Positions 9,316 through 20,218 of a DNA stretch of 64,000 nucleotides are shown piece by piece. The position numbers and the translations under genes are program-made. The DNA is from Gallibacterium genomosp. 1 (GTDB lineage Bacteria > Pseudomonadota > Gammaproteobacteria > Enterobacterales > Pasteurellaceae), in contig NZ_JPXX01000005.1 in NCBI RefSeq assembly GCF_000771875.1, forward strand, positions 62,001 through 126,000. Reading direction: 5' to 3'. Numbering within the stretch: position 1 is the first letter of the stretch; each line of letters starts with the position of its first letter. The notes beneath the pieces are model-generated. The model did no database searches, had not been told where the DNA came from, and saw only the letters and a program-made list of their open reading frames with translations.

Positions 9316-11246
9316 TCTGTTTTATCCTTAATTTTTTGCAAAAAATTGATTACTTTCGTTAAATCCCGAGTACGCTTTGCTGGTGGGAGGCTTTGTAAAA
9401 ATTGTTGTCCATAGGGGCGTGTTACAATACGAGAATCACAAATGATGATTGCACCGCGATCATTAATATCGCGAATTAAACGCCCTACACCCTGTTTTAA
9501 AGTAATAATGGTTTCAGGAATTTGAATATCATTAAACGGATCACCGCCTTGTAAACGACAATCTTCAATTCGTGCTTTTAGTAGCGGTTCGTCCGGTGAA
9601 GCAAATGGCAATTTATCAATAATTACCAAAGAAAGTGCATCGCCACGAACATCAATGCCTTCCCAAAAACTTTGGGTTGCAACAAGAACAGTATGCTTGT
9701 TTTGCGTAAATTGTTGCAATAATTTGCTTTTGTTGGTTTCTCCTTGTAGTAACACATTTAAATGGCTATGTTGGCGAAAGTAATCAGCAAAGCCTTTCAT
9801 CATAAAAATTGAGGTGCAAAGCACAAAACAATTCCCTTGATTAGCTTCAATAATCGGTAACAGCATTTGAGCTAATTGTTGTAGCGTATTACCACGGTTG
9901 CTTGCCGGCAGATAACGTGGAATACAGAGTAGAGCTTGTTCTTCATAATTGAAAGGGCTATGCAAAATTTTCTTCTGTGCATTGATAATACCTAACTCGG
10001 CAGCAAAATGGGAAAAATTATCGCCGGAATCTAGTGTAGCAGAAGTGAAAATCCACGCTGCTTGCTGTTTTTCCAGTTGTAGCTGAAATTTATCGGCAAT
10101 GGTCAATGGGGTGATGTGCAGGCTAAACTGTTTACCGAATATTTCAAACCAGTAACAGTAACCAACTTGTTGTACCTGTGCTAAACGGTCGCTTAATTTT
10201 ATTAAATCTTCAATGCGTTCGATAATGCGATCCAATGTTTCGTTACGCTTTTCTCCTTTTTTTGCTACTTCCAGTAGAAATTTCAATTTATCTTGTAGTT
10301 GCTGAAAAGCTTTGACAATTTCATCTTTGGCAAAGAGTTGCCGTAAATCACCACGTTGGTTATCCAATCCAAAAGTTAAACGGAAATCTTGAGTAATTTT
10401 TTCCAATAAATCACTTGCTTTGCCTAATTGCGTCATATCTTTCAGTTCAGAGCGGTAAACTAGATTCACATCACGACAAAGTTCAAAAATTTGGCGAGAA
10501 CTGAGCGTTTCACCGAAATATTGGCAGGCGACAGTCGGCAATTGGTGAGCTTCATCAAAAATAATAACATCGGCATTGGGAATGAGTTCTCCGAAACCGT
10601 TCTCCTTAATCGCCATATCAGCGAAAAAGAGATGATGATTGATCACCACTAAATCGGCTTCAATCGCTTTTTGACGAGCTTTTAACACAAAACAATCTTT
10701 ATAAAACGGGCAATCCGCACCAAGGCAGCTTTCTGTAGTGCTAGTCAGTTGTGGAATAATGGCACTGTCTTCCGGCAGTGCATTACACTCGCTTAAATCT
10801 CCGGATTTTGTTGCATTACGCCATTTTTGCACCGCTTTTAAATCTTTTAATAGCGAACGATCACCTAAAATACCGCGATGGTAGATTTTATCCAACCGAT
10901 CTAAACAGAGATAATTTGCTCTTCCTTTAAGTAGAGCGATTTTACCATCAAACTTCATAGCCTTAATAATAGTGGGGAGATCACGCTGAAACAGCTGATC
11001 TTGCAAATTTTTAGAACCGGTGGAAATAATGGTTTTTTCTTTATTGAGCAGTGCTGGAATTAAATAGGCGAAAGTTTTGCCTGTGCCTGTGCCGGCTTCA
11101 ACAATGAGTTGTGATTGTTTTTCTATTGTATTTAATACGGCTGTTGCCATCTCAAGCTGTTCAAGGCGAGGTTGAAATTTGGCGATAGATTTACTGAGTA
11201 AGCCATCAGTGGAGAAAATTTGTTGTAGTTGTTGGATTTTTGACAT
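9312..11246 (-). CDS. yoaA: DinG-family ATP-dependent DNA helicase YoaA
   Basis: XPD/DinG-type superfamily 2 helicase of 644 residues. It shows Walker A AGTGTGKT (about 51-58), DEAH at about 231-234, and the C-terminal helicase motif QGVGRLIRD. Four cysteines at about 114, 174, 179 and 185 are spaced as in the iron-sulphur cluster of this family. In E. coli YoaA works with HolC in repair at stalled forks; I infer the same role here. No LexA box was seen upstream. It is the first gene of the yoaA-tsaB operon. Confidence 0.92.
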   Translation of the reverse strand: MSKIQQLQQIFSTDGLLSKSIAKFQPRLEQLEMATAVLNTIEKQSQLIVEAGTGTGKTFAYLIPALLNKEKTIISTGSKNLQDQLFQRDLPTIIKAMKFDGKIALLKGRANYLCLDRLDKIYHRGILGDRSLLKDLKAVQKWRNATKSGDLSECNALPEDSAIIPQLTSTTESCLGADCPFYKDCFVLKARQKAIEADLVVINHHLFFADMAIKENGFGELIPNADVIIFDEAHQLPTVACQYFGETLSSRQIFELCRDVNLVYRSELKDMTQLGKASDLLEKITQDFRLTFGLDNQRGDLRQLFAKDEIVKAFQQLQDKLKFLLEVAKKGEKRNETLDRIIERIEDLIKLSDRLAQVQQVGYCYWFEIFGKQFSLHITPLTIADKFQLQLEKQQAAWIFTSATLDSGDNFSHFAAELGIINAQKKILHSPFNYEEQALLCIPRYLPASNRGNTLQQLAQMLLPIIEANQGNCFVLCTSIFMMKGFADYFRQHSHLNVLLQGETNKSKLLQQFTQNKHTVLVATQSFWEGIDVRGDALSLVIIDKLPFASPDEPLLKARIEDCRLQGGDPFNDIQIPETIITLKQGVGRLIRDINDRGAIIICDSRIVTRPYGQQFLQSLPPAKRTRDLTKVINFLQKIKDKTE

Positions 11247-11381
11247 TTTTACCAGTAATTTTTTAGAAAAGTTTTAACTATCTCAATAAATGGGAGAATT
11301 TTCAGATTATAACTTTTTTTCACGCACTAATCGATCTATGCTAGCACCAATATTTTCCGATTATTTTTTGAGGTATAAATA

Positions 11382-12209
11382 ATGACATTTTCGCTGTTAA
11401 ACAAAATGCAGTTTATTGAACAGATTCATCCCAATATTTCTCTGCAACGCTATAATGAAATTTCGATGATTGTGGTGGAACACGAAACCGGTCGGGCGAT
11501 TGTTTCGTTGCAGGGGGCGCAATTATTAAGCTGGCAACCTAAGTATGCGGCGCAGGATATATTATGGTTGAGTGATGCAGAACCTTTTAAACAAGGAATT
11601 GCAATTCGTGGTGGTATACCGATCTGTTATCCGTGGTTTGGTGCAAATGGCGAACCGGCACACGGTTTTGCGCGCTTGCGGCAATGGGTGTTGAGTGATT
11701 GGCAAGTATCCGAACACGAAGTGAAGTTAATTTTTGGGTTATATTCTGAAAATAATATTGCGATTGCGCGAGTAAGAATGGCATTTTCTGAAGATTGTAG
11801 GGTTAAATTTACCCAATTAGATAACAGCGAAGCACAATTAGCATTGCATACTTATTTTAATATTGGTGATATTGAGAAGACCACAATTTTTGGGTTGCCG
11901 AAACATTGTTTTGATTCAGTAGCCAAAGAGGAGATTGATGTAGTATCACCATTGTCTATTCATCAACATACTGATTATATATATTCTGGTGAAAACCGTA
12001 TTAATCATATTGAAGATAAGGCAAATGCGCGTTTTATTGAGGTGGAACATCATAATGCGAGCAATGTTGTGGTATGGAATCCGTGGCATAAAGCGACCAG
12101 TGCGATGAACGAATATGGATACCGCACAATGCTTTGTGTAGAAACTGCACGGATTGATCAAAAGATTAAACAGGATGATTCAGTTGAAGTGCGTATTGCA
12201 CAACAATAA
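11382..12209 (+). CDS. yeaD: D-hexose-6-phosphate mutarotase (YeaD/HI1317 family)
   Basis: Aldose-1-epimerase-like enzyme that interconverts alpha and beta anomers of hexose-6-phosphates. The 275-residue protein has the family landmarks GAQLLSWQP, IRGGIPICYPWFG (about 70-82), an LHTYFNIGD segment with the catalytic-His context, and VVWNPWHKA near the C terminus. GAGG precedes the ATG by 8 bp; an ATG at 11406 is a possible later start. Flanked by the divergent yoaA and a convergent operon, it is a single-gene unit. Confidence 0.88.
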   Translation: MTFSLLNKMQFIEQIHPNISLQRYNEISMIVVEHETGRAIVSLQGAQLLSWQPKYAAQDILWLSDAEPFKQGIAIRGGIPICYPWFGANGEPAHGFARLRQWVLSDWQVSEHEVKLIFGLYSENNIAIARVRMAFSEDCRVKFTQLDNSEAQLALHTYFNIGDIEKTTIFGLPKHCFDSVAKEEIDVVSPLSIHQHTDYIYSGENRINHIEDKANARFIEVEHHNASNVVVWNPWHKATSAMNEYGYRTMLCVETARIDQKIKQDDSVEVRIAQQ

Positions 12210-12215
12210 TCAGAA

Positions 12216-12257
12216 AAAATCTGTCTAACGGTTAACAGATGAAGTTAGGCAGATTTT
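12216..12257. terminator. Bidirectional terminator between yeaD and the DNA-mimic gene
   Basis: 14-bp stem AAAATCTGTCTAAC (12216-12229) / GTTAGGCAGATTTT (12244-12257) with one G-T wobble. It lies between convergent genes. Confidence 0.8.
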
Positions 12258-12265
12258 TATTTATA

Positions 12266-12586
12266 TTATTCTTTCCAAATAATGTGATATTGACGATCCT
12301 GTTCTTGATGTGAAATCAAAATTTTGGCAAAAATATCATCCATTTCATCATTATCATTAATTAATCCAACCCAGACTTCAGCAAATTCATCAGGATCAAT
12401 CAATACACCGATTTCATTGTCCCAATTATCACTGGTTTCAACCATTTCAACTGCACCACGTTGCTCAAATTGAAGGTTAAACAATATAATATCAGCAGGA
12501 TCAAGATTTTCTGGCGCCATTTCAAGAAAAATATCATAGGCGATATCGATTGCTGTATCCGGATCGAGTTTTTGAATTTCAGTCAT
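12266..12586 (-). CDS. Putative double-stranded DNA mimic protein (HI1450/YciU family)
   Basis: A 106-residue, strongly acidic protein with runs such as [20 protein letters not shown] and [14 protein letters not shown]. It belongs to the small family typified by H. influenzae HI1450, whose fold and charge pattern resemble dsDNA; published work on HI1450 reports binding to the nucleoid protein HU. It is 22 bp downstream of a GNAT gene, which is 15 bp downstream of a padR gene, so the three are probably cotranscribed. The actual target in this organism is unknown. Confidence 0.85.
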   Translation of the reverse strand: MTEIQKLDPDTAIDIAYDIFLEMAPENLDPADIILFNLQFEQRGAVEMVETSDNWDNEIGVLIDPDEFAEVWVGLINDNDEMDDIFAKILISHQEQDRQYHIIWKE

Positions 12587-12608
12587 AAAAATACCTGTGT
12601 AAGTGAAA

Positions 12609-13109
12609 TTAAACTAATAGCTCATAAATATGAACATCTAAAAATTGTTCGTGTTTGTAGCCGACCTGATGCAGTGTTCCGACTTTATTAAAACCGAATT
12701 TTTGGTGTAAAGTAATACTTGCTAAATTGGTTCCTGTAATTAATGATACGATTAAATGGGTGGCGGAATTTTTTTTAGCCAGCTCAATAATGGCACTCAT
12801 TAATTGTGAGGCGATACCTTGCCGTCTTGCCGATGGTGCAATATAAACAGAAAGTTCAACTGTTGAATTGTATGCTGCTTTTTCCGCATAGCGAGAGAGT
12901 GAGGCATAACCAAGCACTTCACCGTCACGTTCGGCAATCAATAGTGGATGATTATTTTTGTTGTGTTCATCAAACCAACTTTGTCTTTCCATAAGTGACT
13001 TAGGCTGTAAATCAAAGGTGGCAACACCATTAATGATTTCGTGATTATAAATGTCTAGTAATGCTGGTAAATCCTGCTGTTGTGCTGGTCTAATAATTGT
13101 AATGGGCAT
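12609..13109 (-). CDS. GNAT family N-acetyltransferase (phosphinothricin/MnaT-type)
   Basis: A 166-residue acetyltransferase. It has the acetyl-CoA pyrophosphate-binding motif [10 protein letters not shown] (about residues 96-105) and the preceding ELSVYIAP strand. The start [20 protein letters not shown] and the ending [19 protein letters not shown] match the Pat/MnaT branch, which acetylates small amino-acid-like compounds. The substrate here is unknown. It is the middle gene of the padR-GNAT-mimic operon. Confidence 0.85.
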   Translation of the reverse strand: MPITIIRPAQQQDLPALLDIYNHEIINGVATFDLQPKSLMERQSWFDEHNKNNHPLLIAERDGEVLGYASLSRYAEKAAYNSTVELSVYIAPSARRQGIASQLMSAIIELAKKNSATHLIVSLITGTNLASITLHQKFGFNKVGTLHQVGYKHEQFLDVHIYELLV

Positions 13110-13124
13110 CTTTTTCTCCTTTTA

Positions 13125-13673
13125 TTATTCCTGTTGCAACAACTGTAGCATAGGCAATAGATCCTGTTCTAACCATTGCAGATTGACATACTCTTGGCGA
13201 ATGCTACGCTTTAGCAACAGAATCATTAACGTATCATAAAGTGTTTTTTCCTCAAGCAGTTCTAATTCCTGCATCAATTTTTGCATATTTTGGATATTTT
13301 GCTGATGAGCGAGCTGTCGTTTTTTTACTGCGCTGAATGCCATTTGCGGATGACATTTCAATGCTGCCAAAATGCGAGAGATAAACTCATCTCGTAAAAT
13401 TCCGTTTGTTAGCGTGCTTTCCAGCAGCCATTTTTTCAGCTGTTGTTCACCCTGATCGGTTAATTGATACTCTTTGCGATCAGGTTTCCCCTGTTGGAAA
13501 TGCAACGAAAAAGAGATTAACCCCTGTTTTTCTAATAAATTTAATTCTCGATATACCTGCTGATGAGTTGCTTGCCAGATTAATCCATAAGTTTGTGAAA
13601 ATTTTTTACTGATATCATAACCGGTGGCAGCTTGATGTGCCAAAATTGAAAGTATTGTATGAGATAACGCCAT
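13125..13673 (-). CDS. PadR family transcriptional regulator
   Basis: A 182-residue regulator. The N-terminal winged helix (ILSILAHQAATGYDISKKF, then HQQVYRELNLLEKQGLI) is typical of PadR. The C-terminal half is a long helical dimerisation segment of the Vir-like subtype. It is the first gene of a three-gene operon, so autoregulation is likely, though no clear operator was found. The effector is unknown. Confidence 0.88.
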   Translation of the reverse strand: MALSHTILSILAHQAATGYDISKKFSQTYGLIWQATHQQVYRELNLLEKQGLISFSLHFQQGKPDRKEYQLTDQGEQQLKKWLLESTLTNGILRDEFISRILAALKCHPQMAFSAVKKRQLAHQQNIQNMQKLMQELELLEEKTLYDTLMILLLKRSIRQEYVNLQWLEQDLLPMLQLLQQE

Positions 13674-13734
13674 AACTGTTTAGGATAAATAAGAATGGCG
13701 ATATTTTACTGAATTTAGGCAGATTTATATAGTT

Positions 13735-13765
13735 AAAAAACGGTAGTAAAATTCACCACCGTTTT
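13735..13765 (-). terminator. Terminator of ppc
   Basis: AAAACGGT (13737-13744) pairs with ACCGTTTT (13758-13765). On the minus strand the stem is followed by a run of T just after the ppc stop. Confidence 0.75.
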
Positions 13766-13781
13766 ATTTGTTTTGCTAAAA

Positions 13782-16418
13782 TTATCCTGTATTACGCATT
13801 CCGGCAGCAATACCGGTAATGGTAATCATCAAAGCTTGTTCTAAGGCGTGGTTATTTTCACCACTACGTAATCGATGCAATAATTCTACCTGCAATAGAT
13901 TGAGAGGATCGGTATAAATATTGCGCAATTTAATCGATTCAGCAATCCACGGTAGATCCGCCATTAAACGGTCTTCGTGTGAAAGTGAAAGCAAGGTTTG
14001 AAGATCAGCTTTCAGTTGTTCACGTAATGATTCTCCTAAGTACCACAGATTTTCCGGTACTAAGCGTTGATCATAATATTCAGCTAACCATAAGTCGGTT
14101 TTACTGAATACCATTTCGACCATTCCGATACGAGTAGAAAAAAATGGCCAGGACTTACACATCTCTTCAATGGTTTCCCTTTTACCTTGTTCAAATAACG
14201 TGCGTAATGACGCACCTACGCCAAGCCACGCTGGTAGCATTAAGCGATTTTGCATCCAAGCAAAAATCCAAGGAATAGCTCGTAAACTTTCGACACCACC
14301 GGTTGGGTTTCTTTTTGCGGGACGAGAACCAAGAGGTAATCTTGAAAGTTCTTGTTCTGGTGTTGCTGCACGGAAATAGGGTACAAAGTTGGCATTACCA
14401 CGAACCACTTGTCTATAAATTTTACAAGAAGTGTCGGCAAGTTCATTCATAATTTCACGCCAACCCTGTTTTGGGTTTGGTGGTGGTAATAGATTGGCTT
14501 CTAAAACAGCACTAGCATAAAGATCTAAGCTTTGTACGGCCACTTCTGGCAACCCCAATTTGAAACGAATCATTTCACCTTGTTCGGTTACGCGTAAACC
14601 ATTTTTTAAAGATTTAGGTGGTTGAGAGAGCAGCGCAGCGTGAGCTGGAGCTCCACCACGACCGATAGTACCGCCACGTCCGTGGAACAGTGTTAACTCG
14701 ATACCGCGATCTTCACAAAGATTGACCAATGCTTCTTGAGCGCGATATTGCGCCCAAGAAGCAGCCATCATTCCGGCATCTTTGGCAGAATCGGAATAGC
14801 CGATCATAATCATCTGTTTATTATTTATAATGCCCCGATACCAGCCGATATCAAATAATTGCTGCATTACAGTTTCAGCATTATCCAAATCATCCAAAGT
14901 TTCAAATAGTGGTACTACCGGCAATGCACGTTTAATGCCAGCTTCTTTTAGCAGAAGGTGAACAGCCAATACATCAGAAGCTGTGCGTGCCATTGAAATA
15001 ATGTAGCAAGAGATAATACCTTGTGGCTGTTGTGCTACAATTTTGCAGGTATCTAAAGTTTCTTTTGTTTCTGCTGAAGGGTGCCAATCTTGCGGAATTA
15101 ATGGGCGGCGAGAACTTAATTCACGAATCAGGAATGCCTGTTTATCATCTTCACTCCATTGTGAATAGTCACCTAGACCGATGTAGCGAGTAATTTCAGC
15201 AATAGCTTGTTCGTGGCGAGAACTTTCTTGACGAATATCCAAACGAGAGAGAGTAACACCAAAACAACGAATACGGCGTAAGCAGTCAAGTAATAAGCCG
15301 TTAGCAATAATCCGCATTCCGCAAGCACATAGTGATTGATAGCAGTCGTATAGTGGCTGCCATAATTGTTCATCAGTAGTAATAATCTGTTCCAGATGAA
15401 TTGTTGGTGTACGGTTAGCCAATTTATCATCAAAATAATTTAGGGTGTTGTTAAGACGAACACGAAGATCTTTTACTACTGTTCGGTATGGTTCCTCGTG
15501 ATCACCATATTTTTGTATAAATTCAGGAGAGCATTCAATCATAGAGAGTTCATCAGAAAGCTGCTGAATATCAGTGAGGAATAGTTCTGCCGCTTTCCAA
15601 CGAGCCAAATATAAAACTTTTTGCGTAACTTCAGCTGTAACAAATGGATTGCCGTCACGGTCGCCACCCATCCAAGAGGAGAAACGAACAGGGGCTAAAT
15701 CAACAGGTAATTGAAATTGTAGATGTTGTTTCAAATCCTGATTTAATTGACGTAAAAATTGTGGCACGGCAGACCATAAGCTATTTTCAATAACTGCAAA
15801 TCCCCATTTAGCTTCTTCAAATGGAGTAGGGCGTTGTGTACGGATTTCATTAGTGTGCCACGCCTGAGCAATCAATTGCAGAAGACGACGCTCAATTTGT
15901 TGGCGCTCAAGTAGGGTTAGATCGGCATTTTCCAATTTACGCAGACAATTATTGATCTCAACATATTTATGTACTAAAGAGCGGCGAGTTACTTCGGTCG
16001 GATGTGCAGTTAATACTAGTTCAATCAATAGTTGTTGTACGGCTTCAATTATTTGTTGCTTTGAAACATTATTATCCTGCTTTAAACGAGTAAGCAACGC
16101 TGCGATAGAGCGTTCAGACATTACTTCATCAGTATGGTGGCGAGAAATAGTTTGGTATTGTTCGGCAATATTCGTGAGGTTTAAAAATTGACTGAAAGCA
16201 CGCGCCACTGGAATAATATTATTCGGGGAGATATTTTCTAATGTTTGCAATAGTTGTTGACGTGCCTGTTCATCGCCGGAACGAGAGCTTTTTGATAAAA
16301 TTCTTATTTTTTCAATAAGTTGAAGAATATCATTTCCTTGAGCATCGCTGATAGTTTCGCCAAGCATATGTCCAAGCATATTGATATTGTTGCGCATTGC
16401 AGAATATTGTTCGATCAT
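13782..16418 (-). CDS. ppc: Phosphoenolpyruvate carboxylase
   Basis: Carboxylates PEP to oxaloacetate, replenishing the TCA cycle. The 878-residue length is normal. Catalytic landmarks are present: VLTAHPTEV (about residue 135), [28 protein letters not shown], the [11 protein letters not shown] loop, and the C-terminal RNTG tail. Convergent to padR on one side and divergent from ycgN on the other, so it is monocistronic. Confidence 0.97.
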   Translation of the reverse strand: MIEQYSAMRNNINMLGHMLGETISDAQGNDILQLIEKIRILSKSSRSGDEQARQQLLQTLENISPNNIIPVARAFSQFLNLTNIAEQYQTISRHHTDEVMSERSIAALLTRLKQDNNVSKQQIIEAVQQLLIELVLTAHPTEVTRRSLVHKYVEINNCLRKLENADLTLLERQQIERRLLQLIAQAWHTNEIRTQRPTPFEEAKWGFAVIENSLWSAVPQFLRQLNQDLKQHLQFQLPVDLAPVRFSSWMGGDRDGNPFVTAEVTQKVLYLARWKAAELFLTDIQQLSDELSMIECSPEFIQKYGDHEEPYRTVVKDLRVRLNNTLNYFDDKLANRTPTIHLEQIITTDEQLWQPLYDCYQSLCACGMRIIANGLLLDCLRRIRCFGVTLSRLDIRQESSRHEQAIAEITRYIGLGDYSQWSEDDKQAFLIRELSSRRPLIPQDWHPSAETKETLDTCKIVAQQPQGIISCYIISMARTASDVLAVHLLLKEAGIKRALPVVPLFETLDDLDNAETVMQQLFDIGWYRGIINNKQMIMIGYSDSAKDAGMMAASWAQYRAQEALVNLCEDRGIELTLFHGRGGTIGRGGAPAHAALLSQPPKSLKNGLRVTEQGEMIRFKLGLPEVAVQSLDLYASAVLEANLLPPPNPKQGWREIMNELADTSCKIYRQVVRGNANFVPYFRAATPEQELSRLPLGSRPAKRNPTGGVESLRAIPWIFAWMQNRLMLPAWLGVGASLRTLFEQGKRETIEEMCKSWPFFSTRIGMVEMVFSKTDLWLAEYYDQRLVPENLWYLGESLREQLKADLQTLLSLSHEDRLMADLPWIAESIKLRNIYTDPLNLLQVELLHRLRSGENNHALEQALMITITGIAAGMRNTG

Positions 16419-16612
16419 TGTTGTACCTCATTTCACTTTCGATAGTGGTAGATATAACAAAAAAAGGAGAATAAGGTCAAACGATAATTAATTTATTTAA
16501 TAAAAAAATTGTTTGTTAGATTATTTTTAATAAAATTCATAATTCTTAGATAAAATTTTAGAAAAATTTCAATTTGGGTAAGAATTAAGATAAAAAATGG
16601 AGTGGTTGAAAA

Positions 16613-17053
16613 ATGGCATTAAGTGAAGCGTTTTGGCAACAGAAAAGTTTGTTGGAAATGGATGAGGATGAATGGGAAGCGTTATGTGATGGTTGCGGTA
16701 AATGCTGCTATCGAAAGTTTATTGAAGGAAAAGGCAAACGACAACGGCTCTATTTTACCCGTATTGCTTGCGATTTGTTGGATTTAGAAACAGGGCGTTG
16801 TCGAAATTATGTACATCGTTTTAAATTAATGCCGGACTGCACTAAATTAACCAAGAAAAATTTACCTGATTTCACGTGGTTGCCGAAAACCTGTGCTTAT
16901 CGATTACTGTATGAGGGCAAACCTTTACCGGAATGGCATCCGCTGTTGGTGGGGAATCAATCTGAAATGCACAAAGCTAATGTGATGGTTACAAATGGTA
17001 TTCACGAACAGGATGTGATTGATTGGTTTGAGTTTGTGGTGGATGAGTTTTGA
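16613..17053 (+). CDS. YcgN family cysteine-cluster protein (UPF0260)
   Basis: A 146-residue protein of the YcgN/YkgJ type. It carries CDGCGKCCYRK near residue 26, plus single cysteines further on (IACDLLD, GRCRNY, PDCTKL, KTCAYR) expected to chelate Zn or an Fe-S cluster. Function is not established for the family. Stands alone between divergent ppc and convergent aspC. Confidence 0.88.
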   Translation: MALSEAFWQQKSLLEMDEDEWEALCDGCGKCCYRKFIEGKGKRQRLYFTRIACDLLDLETGRCRNYVHRFKLMPDCTKLTKKNLPDFTWLPKTCAYRLLYEGKPLPEWHPLLVGNQSEMHKANVMVTNGIHEQDVIDWFEFVVDEF

Positions 17054-17091
17054 CTCGGTTGAATTGTAAATTTTATATGCTGCTATGTCAT

Positions 17092-17119
17092 AAAAAAGTC
17101 GCTCGATGAGGAGCGACTT
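17092..17119 (-). terminator. Terminator of aspC
   Basis: AAGTCGCTC (17096-17104) pairs with GAGCGACTT (17111-17119) around a 6-nt loop. On the minus strand a T run follows. Confidence 0.85.
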
Positions 17120-17133
17120 GATCTAATCAGTGA

Positions 17134-18324
17134 TTAAAGTACTTTCACAATACTTTCACATAAATAGTCGATATTTTGTTCGGTGATGCCAGCGACATTG
17201 ATACGACCGGAACGAACAGCATAAATGGCAAATTCTTCTTTTAAGCGATCAACCTGTTCAGGGCTTAATCCACTAAAAGAGAACATCCCGTTTTGTTGAA
17301 TAATAAAATCGAAATTCTGTTTTGCACCGTGTTTAGCCAGCAATTCCACAAATTTTTGACGCATTGCTTTGATTCTGCCACGCATTTCATCCAATTCAGC
17401 AATCCATTCCGCTTTTAGCTGTGCATCATTTAAAACGGTTGCAACAGCACTCGCACCGTGAGATGACGGGTTAGAGTAAAGGGTACGAATGATAACTTTA
17501 ATTTGGCTGAATGCTTTAGTAGCAATTTCTTCATTGGCAGCAACAAGTGTGAATGCGCCGACACGTTCGTTGTATAAACCGAAGTTTTTGGAATAAGAAC
17601 TGGCTACTAACAATTCTTGATGGTTTGCGGCAAAAGTGCGTAAGCCGACCGCATCTTCTTCCAAACCGTTAGCAAATCCTTGATAAGCAAAATCGAATAA
17701 CGGCAACCAGCCTTTTTCAGCCGACATTTTTGCTAATGTTGCCCATTGTTCCGGTGTAGGATCGATACCGGTCGGGTTATGGCAACAACCGTGGAATAAT
17801 ACTACATCACCTGCTTGTGCATTTTCTAAATCAGCAATCATTCCTTCCCAATCCAAGCCGTGAGTAACTTTATCATAATAGCGATAATCACAGATATTCA
17901 TTCCGACCGCTTTAAAAATGGCGTTATGGTTTGGCCAGGTTGGCGCACTGATCCAAACATTTTTTGCAGAAGTTTGACGTTTAATAAATTCAGCGGCAAT
18001 ACGCAATGCACCGGTACCGCCAAGGCTTTGTGCTGTTTTCGCACGTTTATTTTTGACAATGTCGTGATCAGCACCGAATAATAAAATTTGTGTTTGACGA
18101 TTAAAATCAGCTAAACCGTCAATGCCAAGATAGTTTTTGGTATTTTCATTGGCAAGTAGACGTTTTTCAGCCTCTTTTACTGCTTTAACGATAGGGGTTT
18201 GACCGTTGGCATCTTTATAAACGCCGATACCAAGGTTAACTTTATTACTGCGTGAATCAGCTTTAAATGCTTCACCTAAACCAAGAATAGGATCAGCCGG
18301 AGCGGCTTCAATATGTTCAAACAT
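17134..18324 (-). CDS. aspC: Aspartate (aromatic amino acid) aminotransferase
   Basis: PLP-dependent class I transaminase interconverting aspartate/oxaloacetate and, in this subfamily, aromatic amino acids. The 396-residue protein starts [20 protein letters not shown] as in AspC/TyrB. It has [14 protein letters not shown] and the PLP-lysine loop [15 protein letters not shown]. AspC and TyrB cannot be separated reliably by eye, so the symbol reflects usual naming in this family. Monocistronic. Confidence 0.92.
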   Translation of the reverse strand: MFEHIEAAPADPILGLGEAFKADSRSNKVNLGIGVYKDANGQTPIVKAVKEAEKRLLANENTKNYLGIDGLADFNRQTQILLFGADHDIVKNKRAKTAQSLGGTGALRIAAEFIKRQTSAKNVWISAPTWPNHNAIFKAVGMNICDYRYYDKVTHGLDWEGMIADLENAQAGDVVLFHGCCHNPTGIDPTPEQWATLAKMSAEKGWLPLFDFAYQGFANGLEEDAVGLRTFAANHQELLVASSYSKNFGLYNERVGAFTLVAANEEIATKAFSQIKVIIRTLYSNPSSHGASAVATVLNDAQLKAEWIAELDEMRGRIKAMRQKFVELLAKHGAKQNFDFIIQQNGMFSFSGLSPEQVDRLKEEFAIYAVRSGRINVAGITEQNIDYLCESIVKVL

Positions 18325-18421
18325 CAGATTTTCCTTCTACATAATTGTTGTGTTAACAGTGTGCTAGTTATACCGTTAAAGCGTTGACTTTGACAAGTGT
18401 TTCTAGCGATTTAATTTTATT

Positions 18422-19510
18422 TTATGCAATTTGTAATTGCTGTTTTGCCCAAGCTAAACCGGATTGGTAATCGTCCGGCAGTAACGGTTCAAGTTGGTTT
18501 AAAATCTCTATCAGCTGCATATTATCAGGATGTGCAATATTGATATGCCCCAATTTTCTGCCGGCTCTCACCTCTTTGCCATACCAGTGTAGTTGAGAAT
18601 AAGGCAATGCCAACCACTCTTTGTGATGTTCGGTGCCGATAATATTGACCATTACGGTCGGCATTCTTGCGACTAATTTGGGCGTCGGTAAATTCAATAA
18701 TGCACGTAGATGAAGCTCAAACTGGCTGATATTTGCGCCTAGTTGTGTCCAGTGTCCGCTGTTATGTACACGTGGCGCGAGTTCATTGATCAACAATTTA
18801 TCACCCACCACAAAACATTCCATCGCCATGACGCCGACATAATCTAAATGTTGCATAATTTTACCAAGCATACGTTCCGCTTCAGCTTGCATCGGATGCG
18901 GCTTGGTTGATATTATAACACTGTAACGTAAAATGCCTTGTTGCTGTAAATTTTGCGTGATTGGGTAGAAATAGGTACGACCATCGGCGAATCTGGCACC
19001 AACCAGAGAAACTTCATTGTCAAAAGGAATGAAGGCTTCGGCGATAGTGTGGTCGAATAACGCTTCAGTAATCACATCGGTATTATGTTGATCGACAATC
19101 CATTGACCACGACCGTCATAACCGCCGGTACGACGTTTTACGACCACTTTTTCACCGACATTTTGCCACACCTGTTGCCACGAAGTTTGTGCGGTTAAAT
19201 GTAGCCACGGAGAAGTAGCAAGTTCAAGCTGATCAAGCAATTGTTTCTGGGTAAGGCGATCTGCAAGATAAGCAAAAATATTTTTATTAATGAAATTTGG
19301 GTGAGAAGAAAGCTGTTCGGTTAATGGTGTTTGCTCCCAACGTTCAATTTCGGCTGTTATCAACGCTTGTTGCTCCAATTCAAACAGAGCTTGTTGGAAT
19401 GCAAGAGGTACAACATTAATATCTAAAGGCGCACCGGCATAACGTAACATTCGACCTAATTGTCCATTACCTAAAACGTAAATTGTTGGATAAAGAGAAC
19501 TTTTTTGCAT
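18422..19510 (-). CDS. purK: 5-(carboxyamino)imidazole ribonucleotide synthase
   Basis: ATP-grasp enzyme that carboxylates AIR to N5-CAIR in purine synthesis. The 362-residue protein begins with the family VLGNGQLGRMLRYAG (about 12-26). It has KRRTGGYDGRGQW in the ATP-grasp region and ELAPRVHNSGHWTQ typical of PurK. Only 2 bp separate it from the upstream purE stop, so the two are cotranscribed and their products act in sequence. Confidence 0.96.
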   Translation of the reverse strand: MQKSSLYPTIYVLGNGQLGRMLRYAGAPLDINVVPLAFQQALFELEQQALITAEIERWEQTPLTEQLSSHPNFINKNIFAYLADRLTQKQLLDQLELATSPWLHLTAQTSWQQVWQNVGEKVVVKRRTGGYDGRGQWIVDQHNTDVITEALFDHTIAEAFIPFDNEVSLVGARFADGRTYFYPITQNLQQQGILRYSVIISTKPHPMQAEAERMLGKIMQHLDYVGVMAMECFVVGDKLLINELAPRVHNSGHWTQLGANISQFELHLRALLNLPTPKLVARMPTVMVNIIGTEHHKEWLALPYSQLHWYGKEVRAGRKLGHINIAHPDNMQLIEILNQLEPLLPDDYQSGLAWAKQQLQIA

Positions 19511-19512
19511 AA

Positions 19513-20013
19513 TTATTGATCTATAACTCGTGGATCGGGATGATTTAATACATCATCGGTTTGTTGTTGGCGAAATTGACGTAAACGATTGCTTAAATCA
19601 GCATTAAAAACGGCAAGAATTTGTGCTGCAAGCAAACCGGCGTTTGCTGCACCGGCTGGGCCAATAGCTAATGTGCCGACCGGAATGCCTTTTGGCATCT
19701 GTACAATAGAATATAAACTATCTACACCACTCAACATTGAGCTTTTTACTGGCACGCCAAGTACAGGAACAAGAGTTTTAGCTGCTAACATTCCAGGCAA
19801 ATGCGCCGCACCGCCAGCTCCAGCAATAATAACTTTATAGCCATTTTCAGCAGCAGTTTCAGCAAATTGGAATAATTTATCGGGGGTACGATGAGCAGAA
19901 ACAATTTCAACGTAATAAGGAATTTGTAATTGATCGAGAATATTGGCGGCTTCTTGCATTGTATTCCAGTCACTTTTGGAACCCATTACAATCGCAATTT
20001 CAGTTTGAGGCAT
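19513..20013 (-). CDS. purE: N5-carboxyaminoimidazole ribonucleotide mutase
   Basis: Class I PurE, converting N5-CAIR to CAIR. The 166-residue protein has [12 protein letters not shown] near the N terminus, [10 protein letters not shown] and [16 protein letters not shown]. The start at 20013 gives [11 protein letters not shown] and normal length. An in-frame extension reaching 20157 is rich in hydrophobic and rare codons, resembles no PurE, and is probably untranslated leader. First gene of purEK. Confidence 0.96.
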   Translation of the reverse strand: MPQTEIAIVMGSKSDWNTMQEAANILDQLQIPYYVEIVSAHRTPDKLFQFAETAAENGYKVIIAGAGGAAHLPGMLAAKTLVPVLGVPVKSSMLSGVDSLYSIVQMPKGIPVGTLAIGPAGAANAGLLAAQILAVFNADLSNRLRQFRQQQTDDVLNHPDPRVIDQ

Positions 20014-20218
20014 AACATAATTTCCTAGTAGTGAATTTGAGGGTATAAGGATAGCATTTATTGATGAGCAGTGAAATATGACAATCTTATTTGAATTAAA
20101 ATCAAAGATAGCGACGATAGGAAGAAACCATTGAAAATCCTTGAAATCAGATTGCAACTTGAGGAATAAAACTTTATCCTAGCACACGTTTTTTTATGTT
20201 TTTATGGATGGAAGATTT

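Noticed and set aside
20014-20157. In-frame 48-codon extension upstream of purE
   Set aside because: The translated extension has no resemblance to PurE. The internal ATG at 20013 gives the conserved N terminus and normal length.
20180-20195. PurR-like sequence TAGCACACGTTTTTTT between purE and pepN
   Set aside because: Only about 10 of 14 defined positions match the PurR consensus. It lies over 160 bp from the purE start and close to the pepN start instead.
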